A program made the position numbers and the translations under genes. The notes beneath the pieces were generated by a model. It had not been told where the DNA came from and searched no databases. It saw nothing but the letters and a program-made list of their open reading frames with translations. From Ferruginibacter sp. (GTDB taxonomy: Bacteria; Bacteroidota; Bacteroidia; Chitinophagales; Chitinophagaceae), in the NCBI GenBank assembly GCA_025362765.1, contig JANYFI010000003.1, forward strand, positions 1-5,031: a stretch of DNA of 5,031 nucleotides. The letters are read 5' to 3'. Positions 1 to 5,031 of the stretch are shown in pieces. The stretch's first letter is position 1. The number at the start of each line of letters is the position of its first letter.

Positions 1-546
1 GCCCAGGCCCGCCTGGGAGTAGACCGCAATATTTTTTAGACTATTTTTTTCGTCTGCTCCAACATATTGTCCTATCAGCATCGGGAAACCGGCACCGCAT
101 TCTTCAGCCACAAACTGCAGCATTTCTTTATTGTCTTTTAGTGCGTCTATCTTTTGCAGCAATGGTTTAATTGGTTCGTAACCTAATTTTTCTATTTTGG
201 CAGAATCCATACTGGCAGCGTAAAGGCCGCCTACCTGTTGCTCTATACTGCCGGGTTTGCCGGTGGTAGCAGCAGTTGCTTCCAATATGGTTTTAATGCG
301 GCCCTTGATAATTTTTTGCATGTCCAACCCGGCACTGGCGCCAGATTCAGTTGGCAGAATAGTAGCTGTATCTATCCATTTGCCGTTGGCATACATAAAG
401 AAATCATCGCCGGGTTTAATGGCGGAATCGATATTTTGTACCGATAATCCTCTTGACTGCGCCGTAGTTTGCGGCGTATTTTGGCAGCCAAAAAATGGAA
501 GCGCCGAAAATGAAATCAGCAACAATGCTGATGAATACTTTGTCAT
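1..546 (-). CDS. M13 family zinc metallopeptidase (neprilysin/PepO-like) lipoprotein, N-terminal part
   Basis: This is the N-terminal 182 codons of a gene that continues beyond the left edge; no stop codon is reached. M13 enzymes are zinc endopeptidases that cut peptides outside the cytoplasm. Family members usually have around 670-690 residues, so the HExxH and ExxxD zinc sites lie outside the window. The family signature is near the N-terminus: residues 39-58 hold the stretch IDSAIKPGDDFFMYANGKWI, typical of M13 proteins, followed by a P-T-E-S-G motif at 66-69 and the Q-A-G-L-G of a typical QxGLGLP motif at the edge. Residues 1-20 are a short basic N-terminus plus a hydrophobic core ending in FFG before Cys21. 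This is a plausible signal peptidase II lipobox, so the enzyme is probably a membrane-anchored lipoprotein facing the periplasm. The ATG at 546-544 is preceded by A/T-rich sequence with no Shine-Dalgarno. Family assignment is strong; substrate is unknown. Confidence 0.93.
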   Translation of the reverse strand, partial: MTKYSSALLLISFSALPFFGCQNTPQTTAQSRGLSVQNIDSAIKPGDDFFMYANGKWIDTATILPTESGASAGLDMQKIIKGRIKTILEATAATTGKPGSIEQQVGGLYAASMDSAKIEKLGYEPIKPLLQKIDALKDNKEMLQFVAEECGAGFPMLIGQYVGADEKNSLKNIAVYSQAGLG

Positions 547-686
547 AACAAATATTTATATGAAGTGAAATACTGATTGTACAAGATAAACATTTTAAAG
601 AAAGCCGGCATTTTTAACTTGCCTGTTGTATGTAGTAAATTGATTATTGGCAAAATGCGGGGCTAACCGGTGAGGAGATGGAGATT
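547..686. other. Intergenic gap between glycosylase and M13 peptidase genes
   Basis: This 140-bp A/T-rich gap separates two genes on the same strand. It is long enough to hold a separate promoter for the peptidase gene, but I could not find a convincing Bacteroidota promoter (TTG, 17-20 bases, TAnnTTTG). No strong hairpin followed by a T-run is seen behind the glycosylase stop, so read-through from the upstream gene is possible. The only palindrome noticed is GCCGGC near 605, too short to act as a terminator. Confidence 0.5.
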
Positions 687-1385
687 TTAACCAGTTAAAG
701 CATGGAATGCAGAAAGGTATTTATCAATGTATAGTTGCTTTGTCTTTGACTTGTATTGCATTACAAATCTGGGATGTTCCAAGGCAATGATGTTGTTGAA
801 AAAGCCATGTTTGTCATTTAGCTGCCATAAAAATTTTTCGTTTTTTCCCTTGCCAAAACAAATGCAGGTATCAGTTTCAACACCAAAGCTGATTTGTTTT
901 TTTATACTACCAATGATAAAATCGGATACCGCATGGGTAAGTTCTTTGCTATCGTAATAATTATAGTTGATTTCTTTACCTGCGGGTGTGGTAGCGGTAA
1001 AGCCCAGGGGACAAATGGAATTGATATAAAATTTTTTGTAAAAACTGGCAGCCCCGCCGTATGCATCAATTACTTCGTATACAAATACTGATGATGGTTC
1101 GTGCGTTTCTTTTCCCTCATACTTCAGGTGGCACTTTTCAACCAGTCTTTTTGAATCGGTAAAGGGAATGCCTGTCACTCCGCCTCCAAACCTGCCAGGA
1201 TTGATGACTAAAATTAAATGACGGCAATGGGTATCGTTGTAATATTTTTTATAAAACGCAGATGACAATGGCAGCACGTTTTTGTTTTCTTTAAAAGGGT
1301 TCATCATGCTGATGCCGGGCGGCAATTCGCCCGTGAATGCTACCGTTTTATTAAATGCGATTACTTTGTCTGCAAATAATTTCAT
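687..1385 (-). CDS. SMUG2-like uracil-DNA glycosylase family protein (DUF4918 type)
   Basis: A complete 232-residue protein of the uracil-DNA glycosylase superfamily, closest to the SMUG2 subfamily (DUF4918) known mostly from Bacteroidota. These enzymes remove uracil and related damaged bases from DNA, starting base-excision repair in the cytoplasm. Motif 1 is at residues 61-76 (I-N-P-G-R-F-G-G-G-V-T-G-I-P-F-T). Asn62 matches the catalytic Asn of SMUG-type GMNPGP motifs, and the following G-x-x-x-T-G-x-P-F is characteristic. Residues 122-128 (NSICPLG) resemble the NxCPL base-pocket segment of SMUG1. Motif 2 is H204-P205-R206 in LEHPRFVMQY, the SMUG2 form of the SMUG1 HPSPR loop. The length fits the family and the opening FADKVIAFN and LPPGISMMNPF segments are typical, which supports the ATG at 1385. 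No Shine-Dalgarno is seen. The repeat element at 1395-1479 begins only nine bases upstream of this start. Family is well supported; exact substrate preference is not visible. Confidence 0.92.
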   Translation of the reverse strand: MKLFADKVIAFNKTVAFTGELPPGISMMNPFKENKNVLPLSSAFYKKYYNDTHCRHLILVINPGRFGGGVTGIPFTDSKRLVEKCHLKYEGKETHEPSSVFVYEVIDAYGGAASFYKKFYINSICPLGFTATTPAGKEINYNYYDSKELTHAVSDFIIGSIKKQISFGVETDTCICFGKGKNEKFLWQLNDKHGFFNNIIALEHPRFVMQYKSKTKQLYIDKYLSAFHALTG

Positions 1386-1394
1386 GTTGTTTTA

Positions 1395-1479
1395 TTTCAC
1401 ACAAAGGGATCAAAGCATACAAAGAACGCAAAGTCTTTTTATTTTCCGGCTTTGGCTTCGGTGCATTCGTTGTGTGAAA
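1395..1479. repeat. 9-nt periodic CAAAG/CTTTG imperfect inverted-repeat element
   Basis: An 85-bp non-coding element bounded by TTTCACACAA (1395-1404) and its exact reverse complement TTGTGTGAAA (1470-1479). Inside the left arm are four consecutive 9-nt units of the form nnCAAAGnn at 1400-1408, 1409-1417, 1418-1426 and 1427-1435. The right arm carries related units in the opposite sense with the same 9-nt step (CTTTG, CGGTG and CGTTG cores between 1449 and 1475). The arms could fold into an imperfect hairpin around a T-rich loop. From memory, similar CTTTGTG/CACAAAG strings recur between genes in Bacteroidota and some other phyla, often near GxxExxY genes; this was not checked. It lies directly upstream of the glycosylase start, so it may sit in that gene's promoter or leader. 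Function is unknown. Confidence 0.7.
1465..1479 (+). repeat. 15-bp direct repeat, copy 1 (ATTCGTTGTGTGAAA)
   Basis: The sequence ATTCGTTGTGTGAAA occurs identically at 1465-1479 and 1570-1584, with the copies 105 bp apart. This copy forms the end of the right arm of the CAAAG/CTTTG element. The identity over 15 bases is read directly; that both copies derive from duplication of the same element is an inference. Confidence 0.85.
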
Positions 1480-1569
1480 TTGAAGATAAGCCAAAACGAA
1501 AAAATCTGTGTGGTTTTGTGTCTGAAAAAAATACAAATCACTCAAATATTTTTTCGTAGTGTACTTTGT

Positions 1570-1584
1570 ATTCGTTGTGTGAAA
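1570..1584 (+). repeat. 15-bp direct repeat, copy 2 (ATTCGTTGTGTGAAA)
   Basis: Second identical copy of the 15-mer found at 1465-1479. It is preceded by an ACTTTGT core spaced as in the 9-nt units, so the similarity extends beyond the exact match. Between the copies lies a further degenerate piece with GTGTGGTTTTGTGTCTGAAA (1507-1526). Together these suggest a second, decayed version of the element between the glycosylase gene and the hsp20 terminator. Confidence 0.85.
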
Positions 1585-1603
1585 CAGAAGGGATGGCTAA
1601 ATA

Positions 1604-1638
1604 CAAAGAGGCAGCAATAAGTGTCGCTGCCTCAATTG
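1604..1638 (-). terminator. Intrinsic terminator of the hsp20 gene
   Basis: Read on the minus strand this is GAGGCAGC, a 10-nt loop, and GCTGCCTC: an 8-bp perfect GC-rich stem (arms at 1626-1633 and 1608-1615 on the plus strand), extended by an outer CAA/TTG pairing, then the T-rich tail TTTGTATTT. It begins about 20 bp after the Hsp20 stop codon and fits a rho-independent terminator for that gene. It also separates hsp20 from the glycosylase gene transcriptionally. Confidence 0.82.
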
Positions 1639-1654
1639 TTTTTAGTTGTGCTGC

Positions 1655-2059
1655 TTAGTTAATCACGATGTCACGTTTTTCGGCCTCCTTTCCTGGAATA
1701 AGTGGCAGGCTTACCTGCAGCACTCCATCCAGGTACTTAGCGGTAATGTTGGATACATCAACAGACTCATCCAGGTCGAAGGTTCTTTCAAAATCTCCCC
1801 GGCTGTATTCTCTTAAAATCCAGTCTGGCCGGGCAAAACCCTCTGGTGGAAGATAAGAAACCGTAAGGGTTGCCCCCTTTACATCCAGGTGAAAATGTTC
1901 TTTGATGCGGCCGGGCGCAAACACCAGCATTTCGTAACTGCTGTCTGTTTTGAAAATGTTTACGGAGGCCCTTTGCATTGATCGGATCAGCATACCGCCT
2001 CTGTGGCGGTTGCTTCCATAATTGTTGCCCTTTGCGGCGCATGACTCGTTGTGGTGCAT
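1655..2059 (-). CDS. Hsp20/alpha-crystallin family small heat-shock protein
   Basis: A small heat-shock chaperone, 134 residues from the chosen start. Such proteins form oligomers in the cytoplasm that bind unfolding proteins without ATP. The alpha-crystallin domain runs from about residue 32 (ASVNIFKTDSSYEM) to 121. It includes an APG turn, an REYSRGDFERTFDL segment typical of bacterial Hsp20, and the conserved YLDGVLQVSLPL strand with its G-V-L core (112-114). The last residues, RDIVIN, contain the C-terminal I-x-I motif used to link dimers into oligomers. The frame is open further upstream to an ATG at 2098, giving 147 residues. I prefer the ATG at 2059 because related short Chitinophagaceae-type Hsp20 proteins begin with MHH (here MHHNES), and because a 14-bp palindrome lies between the two starts, where a control site would be expected. 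The family call is firm; the start is less so. It appears monocistronic. Confidence 0.92.
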   Translation of the reverse strand: MHHNESCAAKGNNYGSNRHRGGMLIRSMQRASVNIFKTDSSYEMLVFAPGRIKEHFHLDVKGATLTVSYLPPEGFARPDWILREYSRGDFERTFDLDESVDVSNITAKYLDGVLQVSLPLIPGKEAEKRDIVIN

Positions 2060-2077
2060 GTTGTTGAATTTAGGAAT

Positions 2078-2091
2078 TAACAATATTGTTA
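2078..2091. promoter_or_regulatory. Perfect 14-bp palindrome upstream of hsp20 (possible operator)
   Basis: TAACAATATTGTTA is its own reverse complement over 14 bases. It ends 18 bp upstream of the preferred Hsp20 start at 2059. A symmetric site at this place could bind a dimeric regulator. It does not match CIRCE (TTAGCACTC-N9-GAGTGCTAA). If translation starts at 2098 instead, the palindrome would be inside the coding region and less likely to be an operator. The regulatory role is an inference. Confidence 0.35.
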
Positions 2092-2220
2092 TACCCATTT
2101 AGACGAATGACGCAGCGAAATATTTTAAATTAATTGAATCAACTAAGCAACTATTTTATTTAGCTTTATTTTTAGTCACCAGTTTAATTTGGCAAAAGCA
2201 GGCAATCATTATCTTACTTA

Positions 2221-2244
2221 TCCCCCGTCCTGAAGGACGGGGGA
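2221..2244. repeat. REP-like hairpin, 10-bp perfect stem with TGAA loop
   Basis: TCCCCCGTCC, the loop TGAA, and GGACGGGGGA form a perfect 10-bp, very GC-rich stem in A/T-rich surroundings. Hairpins of this CCCCCGTCC/GGACGGGGG type are, from memory, common between genes in Bacteroidota. They resemble REP sequences, which Y1 transposases of the IS200/IS605 and RAYT kind can act on; no such gene is in the window. It lacks a T-run on either side, so it is not a typical intrinsic terminator, although it could block exonucleases or reduce read-through from the ABC operon toward hsp20. Confidence 0.7.
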
Positions 2245-2420
2245 ATTCAGGAGAGATTAATTTAAGGGGAAAGCTAAACACTTCAGATACTACGACGTCC
2301 TAATTAGCAGTTATTTTTTAACAGCACCTGAAAAATTTTCGGAAAGAGAAGCTGCTACAGTTTTATCGGACATTTCGAATCAGCGGGCTAAGTTGCCATA
2401 AAAAACTGAATAGGAATGGT

Positions 2421-2436
2421 GCGACGCCAATGTCGC
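2421..2436. other. Small hairpin GCGAC-N6-GTCGC behind the ABC operon
   Basis: A 5-bp perfect GC-rich stem with a 6-nt loop, extendable by two more G-C pairs with a bulge. It lies about 36 bp downstream of the last permease stop on the minus strand. A run of six T follows about ten bases later, too far for a standard intrinsic terminator. It may be a weak termination or mRNA-end structure. Confidence 0.3.
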
Positions 2437-2471
2437 TGCCATGAAAATGGATGCTGGCTAAAAAAAATATT

Positions 2472-3590
2472 TTATGACCGTTTATGATAATTGAATATGG
2501 CCCAGCTGTTAAAAAATACGGCCAGTCCAAATACGGATAACAGCTGATATTTTATGTCTGCAAAGCCACTGCCTTTCAACACAATCATCCGCATTACTTC
2601 AATAAAATAAGCCACCGGGTTTACTTTGGTGATCCATTTCGCCCATTCCGGCATACTGTCGATGGAAGTATATAATCCACCCAGCAACATGAACACCATC
2701 ATTACAAAGAAGCCTACAAAGGTAGCCTGCGTCTGGGTTTCAGCATAGGTTGATATCAGTAAACCGATACCCAATAACGCCAGCAGAAAAACCATGGCGA
2801 ACAAATAAATCAAGCCAATATTGCCAATGGGAATAATTTGATAAAAAAGCCGGGAGATTAATAAGCCGATGGTGAGTGTGACTAAACCCATTATCCAAAA
2901 GGGGATAAGCTTTCCTAAAATAAAAGTTGTTTTGCTGATAGGGCTTACATTGACTTGTTCTATGGTGCCGCTTTCTTTTTCCTGCACGATATTTAAAGAA
3001 GTAAGAAAGGTGCCGATCATTGTGAGTAATGTTACTAAAATGCCGGGCACCATAAAGTCTTTATAATTCATCGTGGGATTGTACCAGTTGGACGAAGTGA
3101 TTTCGATGGTGGGGATAGCATTGAATACGGGCATTGTCATCCATTCCATGCGGATTTCCTGGTTAAAATCGCGGATGATGTTGGCTGCGTATGCGCTGCC
3201 CAGGTTAGCTTTGGCTCCATTTACGGCATTTACCGCCAGCAGCATACTGCTTTTGTTTTCTGTTACCAGGTCTTTCTCAAATCCCTGCGGTATTTCAATG
3301 ATGAGGTCGGCTTTATCCGATTCAATGGCTGTAATGGCCTTGTTGTAAGAAGGCGAATAATCAGTTAGAATAAAGTAGCCGGAAGCAGTAATTTTTGATA
3401 TAAACTTTTGTGAGTAGGAAGAATGATCGTGGTCCACCACGCTGAGTAAAACATTTTTTACTTCGTAGTTGGCGGCGAAGGGAAAAATTAATAATTGTAT
3501 GATGGGCATAATCAAGACAGAGCGCAGGATGGCAGGATTTCGAAACACCTGCCTGAATTCTTTTTCCAGTAAAAAAGATAATTGTTTCAT
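2472..3590 (-). CDS. ABC-2 type transporter permease (second permease, YbhR/YhhJ-like)
   Basis: A complete 372-residue inner-membrane permease of the ABC2_membrane_3 kind (YbhR/YhhJ-like). The layout is the family's: an N-terminal amphipathic stretch (EKEFRQVFRNP), helix 1 at about 23-41, a large extracytoplasmic domain at about 42-175, then five helices at roughly 180-201, 225-245, 256-280, 290-310 and 348-366. The loop after helix 2 carries QEKESGTIEQVNVSP (203-217), matching the conserved REKExGTxExLxxSP coupling segment that contacts the ATPase; the usual leading Arg is Gln here. Its ATG overlaps the stop of the upstream permease by ATGA, implying translational coupling. With its paralogue and the upstream ATPase it probably forms a heterodimeric exporter. 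The substrate (drug, lipid or other) cannot be read from the sequence. It is the last gene of the operon visible here. Confidence 0.93.
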   Translation of the reverse strand: MKQLSFLLEKEFRQVFRNPAILRSVLIMPIIQLLIFPFAANYEVKNVLLSVVDHDHSSYSQKFISKITASGYFILTDYSPSYNKAITAIESDKADLIIEIPQGFEKDLVTENKSSMLLAVNAVNGAKANLGSAYAANIIRDFNQEIRMEWMTMPVFNAIPTIEITSSNWYNPTMNYKDFMVPGILVTLLTMIGTFLTSLNIVQEKESGTIEQVNVSPISKTTFILGKLIPFWIMGLVTLTIGLLISRLFYQIIPIGNIGLIYLFAMVFLLALLGIGLLISTYAETQTQATFVGFFVMMVFMLLGGLYTSIDSMPEWAKWITKVNPVAYFIEVMRMIVLKGSGFADIKYQLLSVFGLAVFFNSWAIFNYHKRS

Positions 3591-4693
3591 GCAAGCCTGA
3601 TTTTAAATTTGGATAAGCTGATGGACAGGAAGAACAACGCCATACCAAACAAAATCAGCGTTTCTTTCCATATCATTTTAAAGCCCAGGCCCTTTATCAT
3701 TACGTCTTTTACTATAATAAAAAACCATTTGGAGGGCACCAGGTTCGATATGAGCTGCAATGGTTTTGGCATACTTTCAATAGGAAACATAAAGCCACCC
3801 AGTAACAACGTAGGCAACATCAAACCCAGCAGGGATATCATTTGTGCCGTTTGTTGAGAAGTGGTTACATTGGAAATCATTAACCCCAGCGAAACAGCGG
3901 TGGCGATAAACAACAGGGCTTCACCCATTAACAATAACAGGCTTCCGTTGATGGGTACTTCCAGCAAAGTAACGCTTACAATTAAAATAGTAGACACATT
4001 CACCAGTGATAAAAACATGTAAGGAATGGCCTTGCTTAAAATAAACAGCAGTGGCCTTAGGGGTGAAACCAATAGTACTTCCATGGTGTTGATTTCTTTT
4101 TCACGTACAATGGAAACCGAGGTCATCATCGCTGAAATGATAATCAATATCATGGCCATTACTCCGGGTACAAAAGTGTAAGCACCTTTCAATTGCGGAT
4201 TATACAGCATGCGGATTTGGGGAACAATCTGGTAGGGAACAGGCGTTTGCTCAGTTAAATCATTTTGATAATCGCGGATGATACCGGTGGCATAATTGGT
4301 TACGGTGGTGGCAGTATTGGGATCAGTAGCATCGGCGATTAATTGTACCTGTGCATGATTGCCGTGCAGTAAATTTTCACGGAAGCCGGGCTGAAAAACT
4401 ACTGCCAGCCTTATTTTTCCGGTTTTGAAAGCATTTTCAACATCGGCCTGCGTGTGTAAATATTTTGCCACGCTAAAATAGCGGCTCGCATCCAGCCGGT
4501 GAATGATATCAGTGGTGGCAATATCTTTGGAGTTATCGAGGATGGCAATATCAGAATCTTTAATTTCATTGGTGAGCGCAAAGCCAAATAAAATGATTTG
4601 CACAATTGGCATCAAAATAATTATCATTAACGATTTCCGGTCACGAAAAATGTGGTAGAATTCCTTTTGCACAAATATGATAAACTGTTTCAT
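3587..4693 (-). CDS. ABC-2 type transporter permease (first permease, YbhS-like)
   Basis: A complete 368-residue permease, paralogous to the next gene and of nearly the same length. Both begin MKQ and share EKEF/QKEF, IFR and P-I-x-Q near helix 1. Helix 1 lies at about 22-40, the extracytoplasmic domain at about 41-170, and further helices at roughly 174-195, 220-245, 250-273, 283-303 and 342-360. The coupling segment REKEINTMEVLLVSPLRP (197-214) is close to the ABC-2 consensus, and GGFMFPIESMP (299-309) is the typical motif after helix 5. The gene starts 42 bp after the ATPase stop and overlaps the next permease by 4 bp. The start at 4693 aligns with its paralogue and is preceded by an A-rich stretch (CTGAAAGAAA). 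Another ATG at 4724 is in a different frame. Known YbhFSR-type systems use one such pair of permeases with one ATPase; the exported substrate here is unknown. Confidence 0.94.
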   Translation of the reverse strand: MKQFIIFVQKEFYHIFRDRKSLMIIILMPIVQIILFGFALTNEIKDSDIAILDNSKDIATTDIIHRLDASRYFSVAKYLHTQADVENAFKTGKIRLAVVFQPGFRENLLHGNHAQVQLIADATDPNTATTVTNYATGIIRDYQNDLTEQTPVPYQIVPQIRMLYNPQLKGAYTFVPGVMAMILIIISAMMTSVSIVREKEINTMEVLLVSPLRPLLFILSKAIPYMFLSLVNVSTILIVSVTLLEVPINGSLLLLMGEALLFIATAVSLGLMISNVTTSQQTAQMISLLGLMLPTLLLGGFMFPIESMPKPLQLISNLVPSKWFFIIVKDVMIKGLGFKMIWKETLILFGMALFFLSISLSKFKIRLA

Positions 4694-4735
4694 TTTCTTT
4701 CAGTATTTTAGTATTCGTCAACATCTCTTTAGTGA

Positions 4736-5031
4736 TCAGTTATCACTCCTTTTTGCACCTCTTGCCAACTGTAAAAACACTTCATCCATTGAATGGGCCG
4801 CATATGTTTTCTTTAAATCGCCTGGCGTACCTAGCGCTTCAATTTTCCCGTCTACCATAATTGATACCCGGTTACAGTATTCAGCTTCATCCATGTAATG
4901 CGTAGTTACAAAAATGGTAATGCCTCTTTCCGCCGCCTGGTAAATAAGGTTCCAGAATTCGCGGCGGGTGATGGGGTCTACACCGCCTGTTGGTTCATCT
5001 AAAAAAACAACTTTGGGTTCATGAAAAATGG
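4736..5031 (-). CDS. ABC transporter ATP-binding protein, C-terminal part (DrrA/YbhF-like)
   Basis: The last 97 residues of an ABC ATPase; the N-terminus with Walker A and the signature motif lies beyond the right edge. The visible part begins just before Walker B: VVFLDEPTGGVDP contains the hydrophobic strand, the Asp-Glu pair (D11, E12) needed for magnesium binding and ATP hydrolysis, and the D-loop. The switch-region histidine follows in FVTTHYMDEAEYCNRV (His44), and GKIEALGTPGDLK is the usual end of the nucleotide-binding domain. The protein stops soon after, with no long C-terminal domain. THYMDEAE is typical of ABC-2 exporter ATPases such as DrrA, CcmA and YbhF. Whether the full protein has one or two ATPase domains (YbhF has two) cannot be seen. 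It lies directly upstream of both permeases and should power them from the cytoplasmic side. Confidence 0.95.
   Translation of the reverse strand, partial: IFHEPKVVFLDEPTGGVDPITRREFWNLIYQAAERGITIFVTTHYMDEAEYCNRVSIMVDGKIEALGTPGDLKKTYAAHSMDEVFLQLARGAKRSDN

Larger units (their letters stand above)
2099..2471. other. Non-coding region between the ABC operon end and hsp20
   Basis: A 373-bp stretch with no convincing gene. Its right end receives transcription from the ABC operon and its left end must contain the hsp20 promoter. It holds the strong hairpin at 2221-2244, a smaller hairpin at 2421-2436, and a short region (about 2261-2401) that is stop-free on the plus strand for 46 codons without a usable start codon. 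A T8 run follows immediately after the last permease stop on the minus strand, but no GC-rich stem precedes it, so it is not a clear terminator. Confidence 0.6.

Noticed and set aside
238..568. Plus-strand ORFs of 69 and 103 residues opposite the M13 peptidase gene
   Set aside because: The minus strand encodes a clear M13 N-terminus across this stretch; the plus-strand translations resemble no known family and are antisense shadows.
1282..1620. Plus-strand 112-residue ORF and minus-strand 64-residue ORF (1351-1545) across the repeat region
   Set aside because: Both run through the CAAAG/CTTTG repeat element. Their content (repeated Q-R and C-I-R-C-V-K strings) is explained by the 9-nt period, and they overlap the glycosylase 5' end.
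1788..2042. Minus-strand 84-residue ORF inside hsp20 in another frame
   Set aside because: The overlapping frame carries the complete alpha-crystallin domain with its conserved motifs; this ORF shows no recognisable features.
2116..2142. Possible Bacteroidota promoter for hsp20: minus-strand TTG, exactly 17 bases, then TATTTCG
   Set aside because: The spacing is right, but the -7 box matches TAnnTTTG only at TA and one T, so it was not listed as a feature. Transcript mapping would decide.
2421..2436. GCGAC-N6-GTCGC hairpin as the intrinsic terminator of the ABC operon
   Set aside because: The stem is only 5 bp and the T-run begins about ten bases after it, so it is kept only as a weak structural note.
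3361..3648. Minus-strand 95-residue ORF spanning the permease junction
   Set aside because: It lies out of frame across the ATGA overlap of two well-supported permeases and has no family features.
1..5031. CRISPR array, tRNA, rRNA or a complete insertion sequence
   Set aside because: No regularly spaced repeat-spacer pattern, no recognisable tRNA or rRNA segment, and no transposase gene were seen on either strand; the 9-nt units are far too short and closely packed for CRISPR.

Overview
The window looks like chromosomal DNA of a Bacteroidota bacterium, probably of the Chitinophagaceae or a related family. The signs are the moderately AT-rich composition, start codons preceded by A/T-rich stretches instead of Shine-Dalgarno sequences, a SMUG2-type DNA glycosylase, a lipoprotein M13 peptidase of a Bacteroidota style, and a short Hsp20 whose N-terminus begins MHH. 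The taxonomic assignment is an inference from protein style, not a measured match. All convincing genes are on the minus strand.

Reading in the direction of transcription (high to low coordinates), the right half is the end of an ABC-2 exporter operon: the C-terminal 97 residues of a DrrA/YbhF-like ATPase (cut by the window edge), then two paralogous six-helix permeases. The permeases overlap by an ATGA stop/start, so they are very probably co-translated. They likely form a heterodimeric membrane channel driven by the ATPase. The usual partners of such systems (an HlyD-type periplasmic adaptor, sometimes a TolC-like channel) would lie beyond the right edge and are not visible.

Positions 2099-2471 hold no convincing gene. 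This stretch contains a perfect 10-bp-stem hairpin of the CCCCCGTCC...GGACGGGGG type (REP-like), a second small hairpin, and a short stop-free stretch that looks coding-like on both strands but has no good start. Next comes a small Hsp20/alpha-crystallin chaperone gene with a 14-bp perfect palindrome just upstream of its preferred start and a clear intrinsic terminator behind it.

Between that terminator and the glycosylase gene lies a repeat element with a strict 9-nt period (nnCAAAGnn units, then CTTTG-like units in the opposite sense) and a 15-bp direct repeat. It ends ten bases from the glycosylase start codon. The SMUG2-like uracil-DNA glycosylase is complete. It is followed, after a 140-bp gap, by the N-terminal 182 residues of an M13-family (neprilysin/PepO-like) metallopeptidase lipoprotein that runs off the left edge.

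The gene content is ordinary: export, proteostasis, base-excision repair and an envelope peptidase. I see no clear evidence of a new multi-gene system. The most unusual material is non-coding: the 9-nt periodic element, the REP-like hairpin and the palindrome in front of hsp20.
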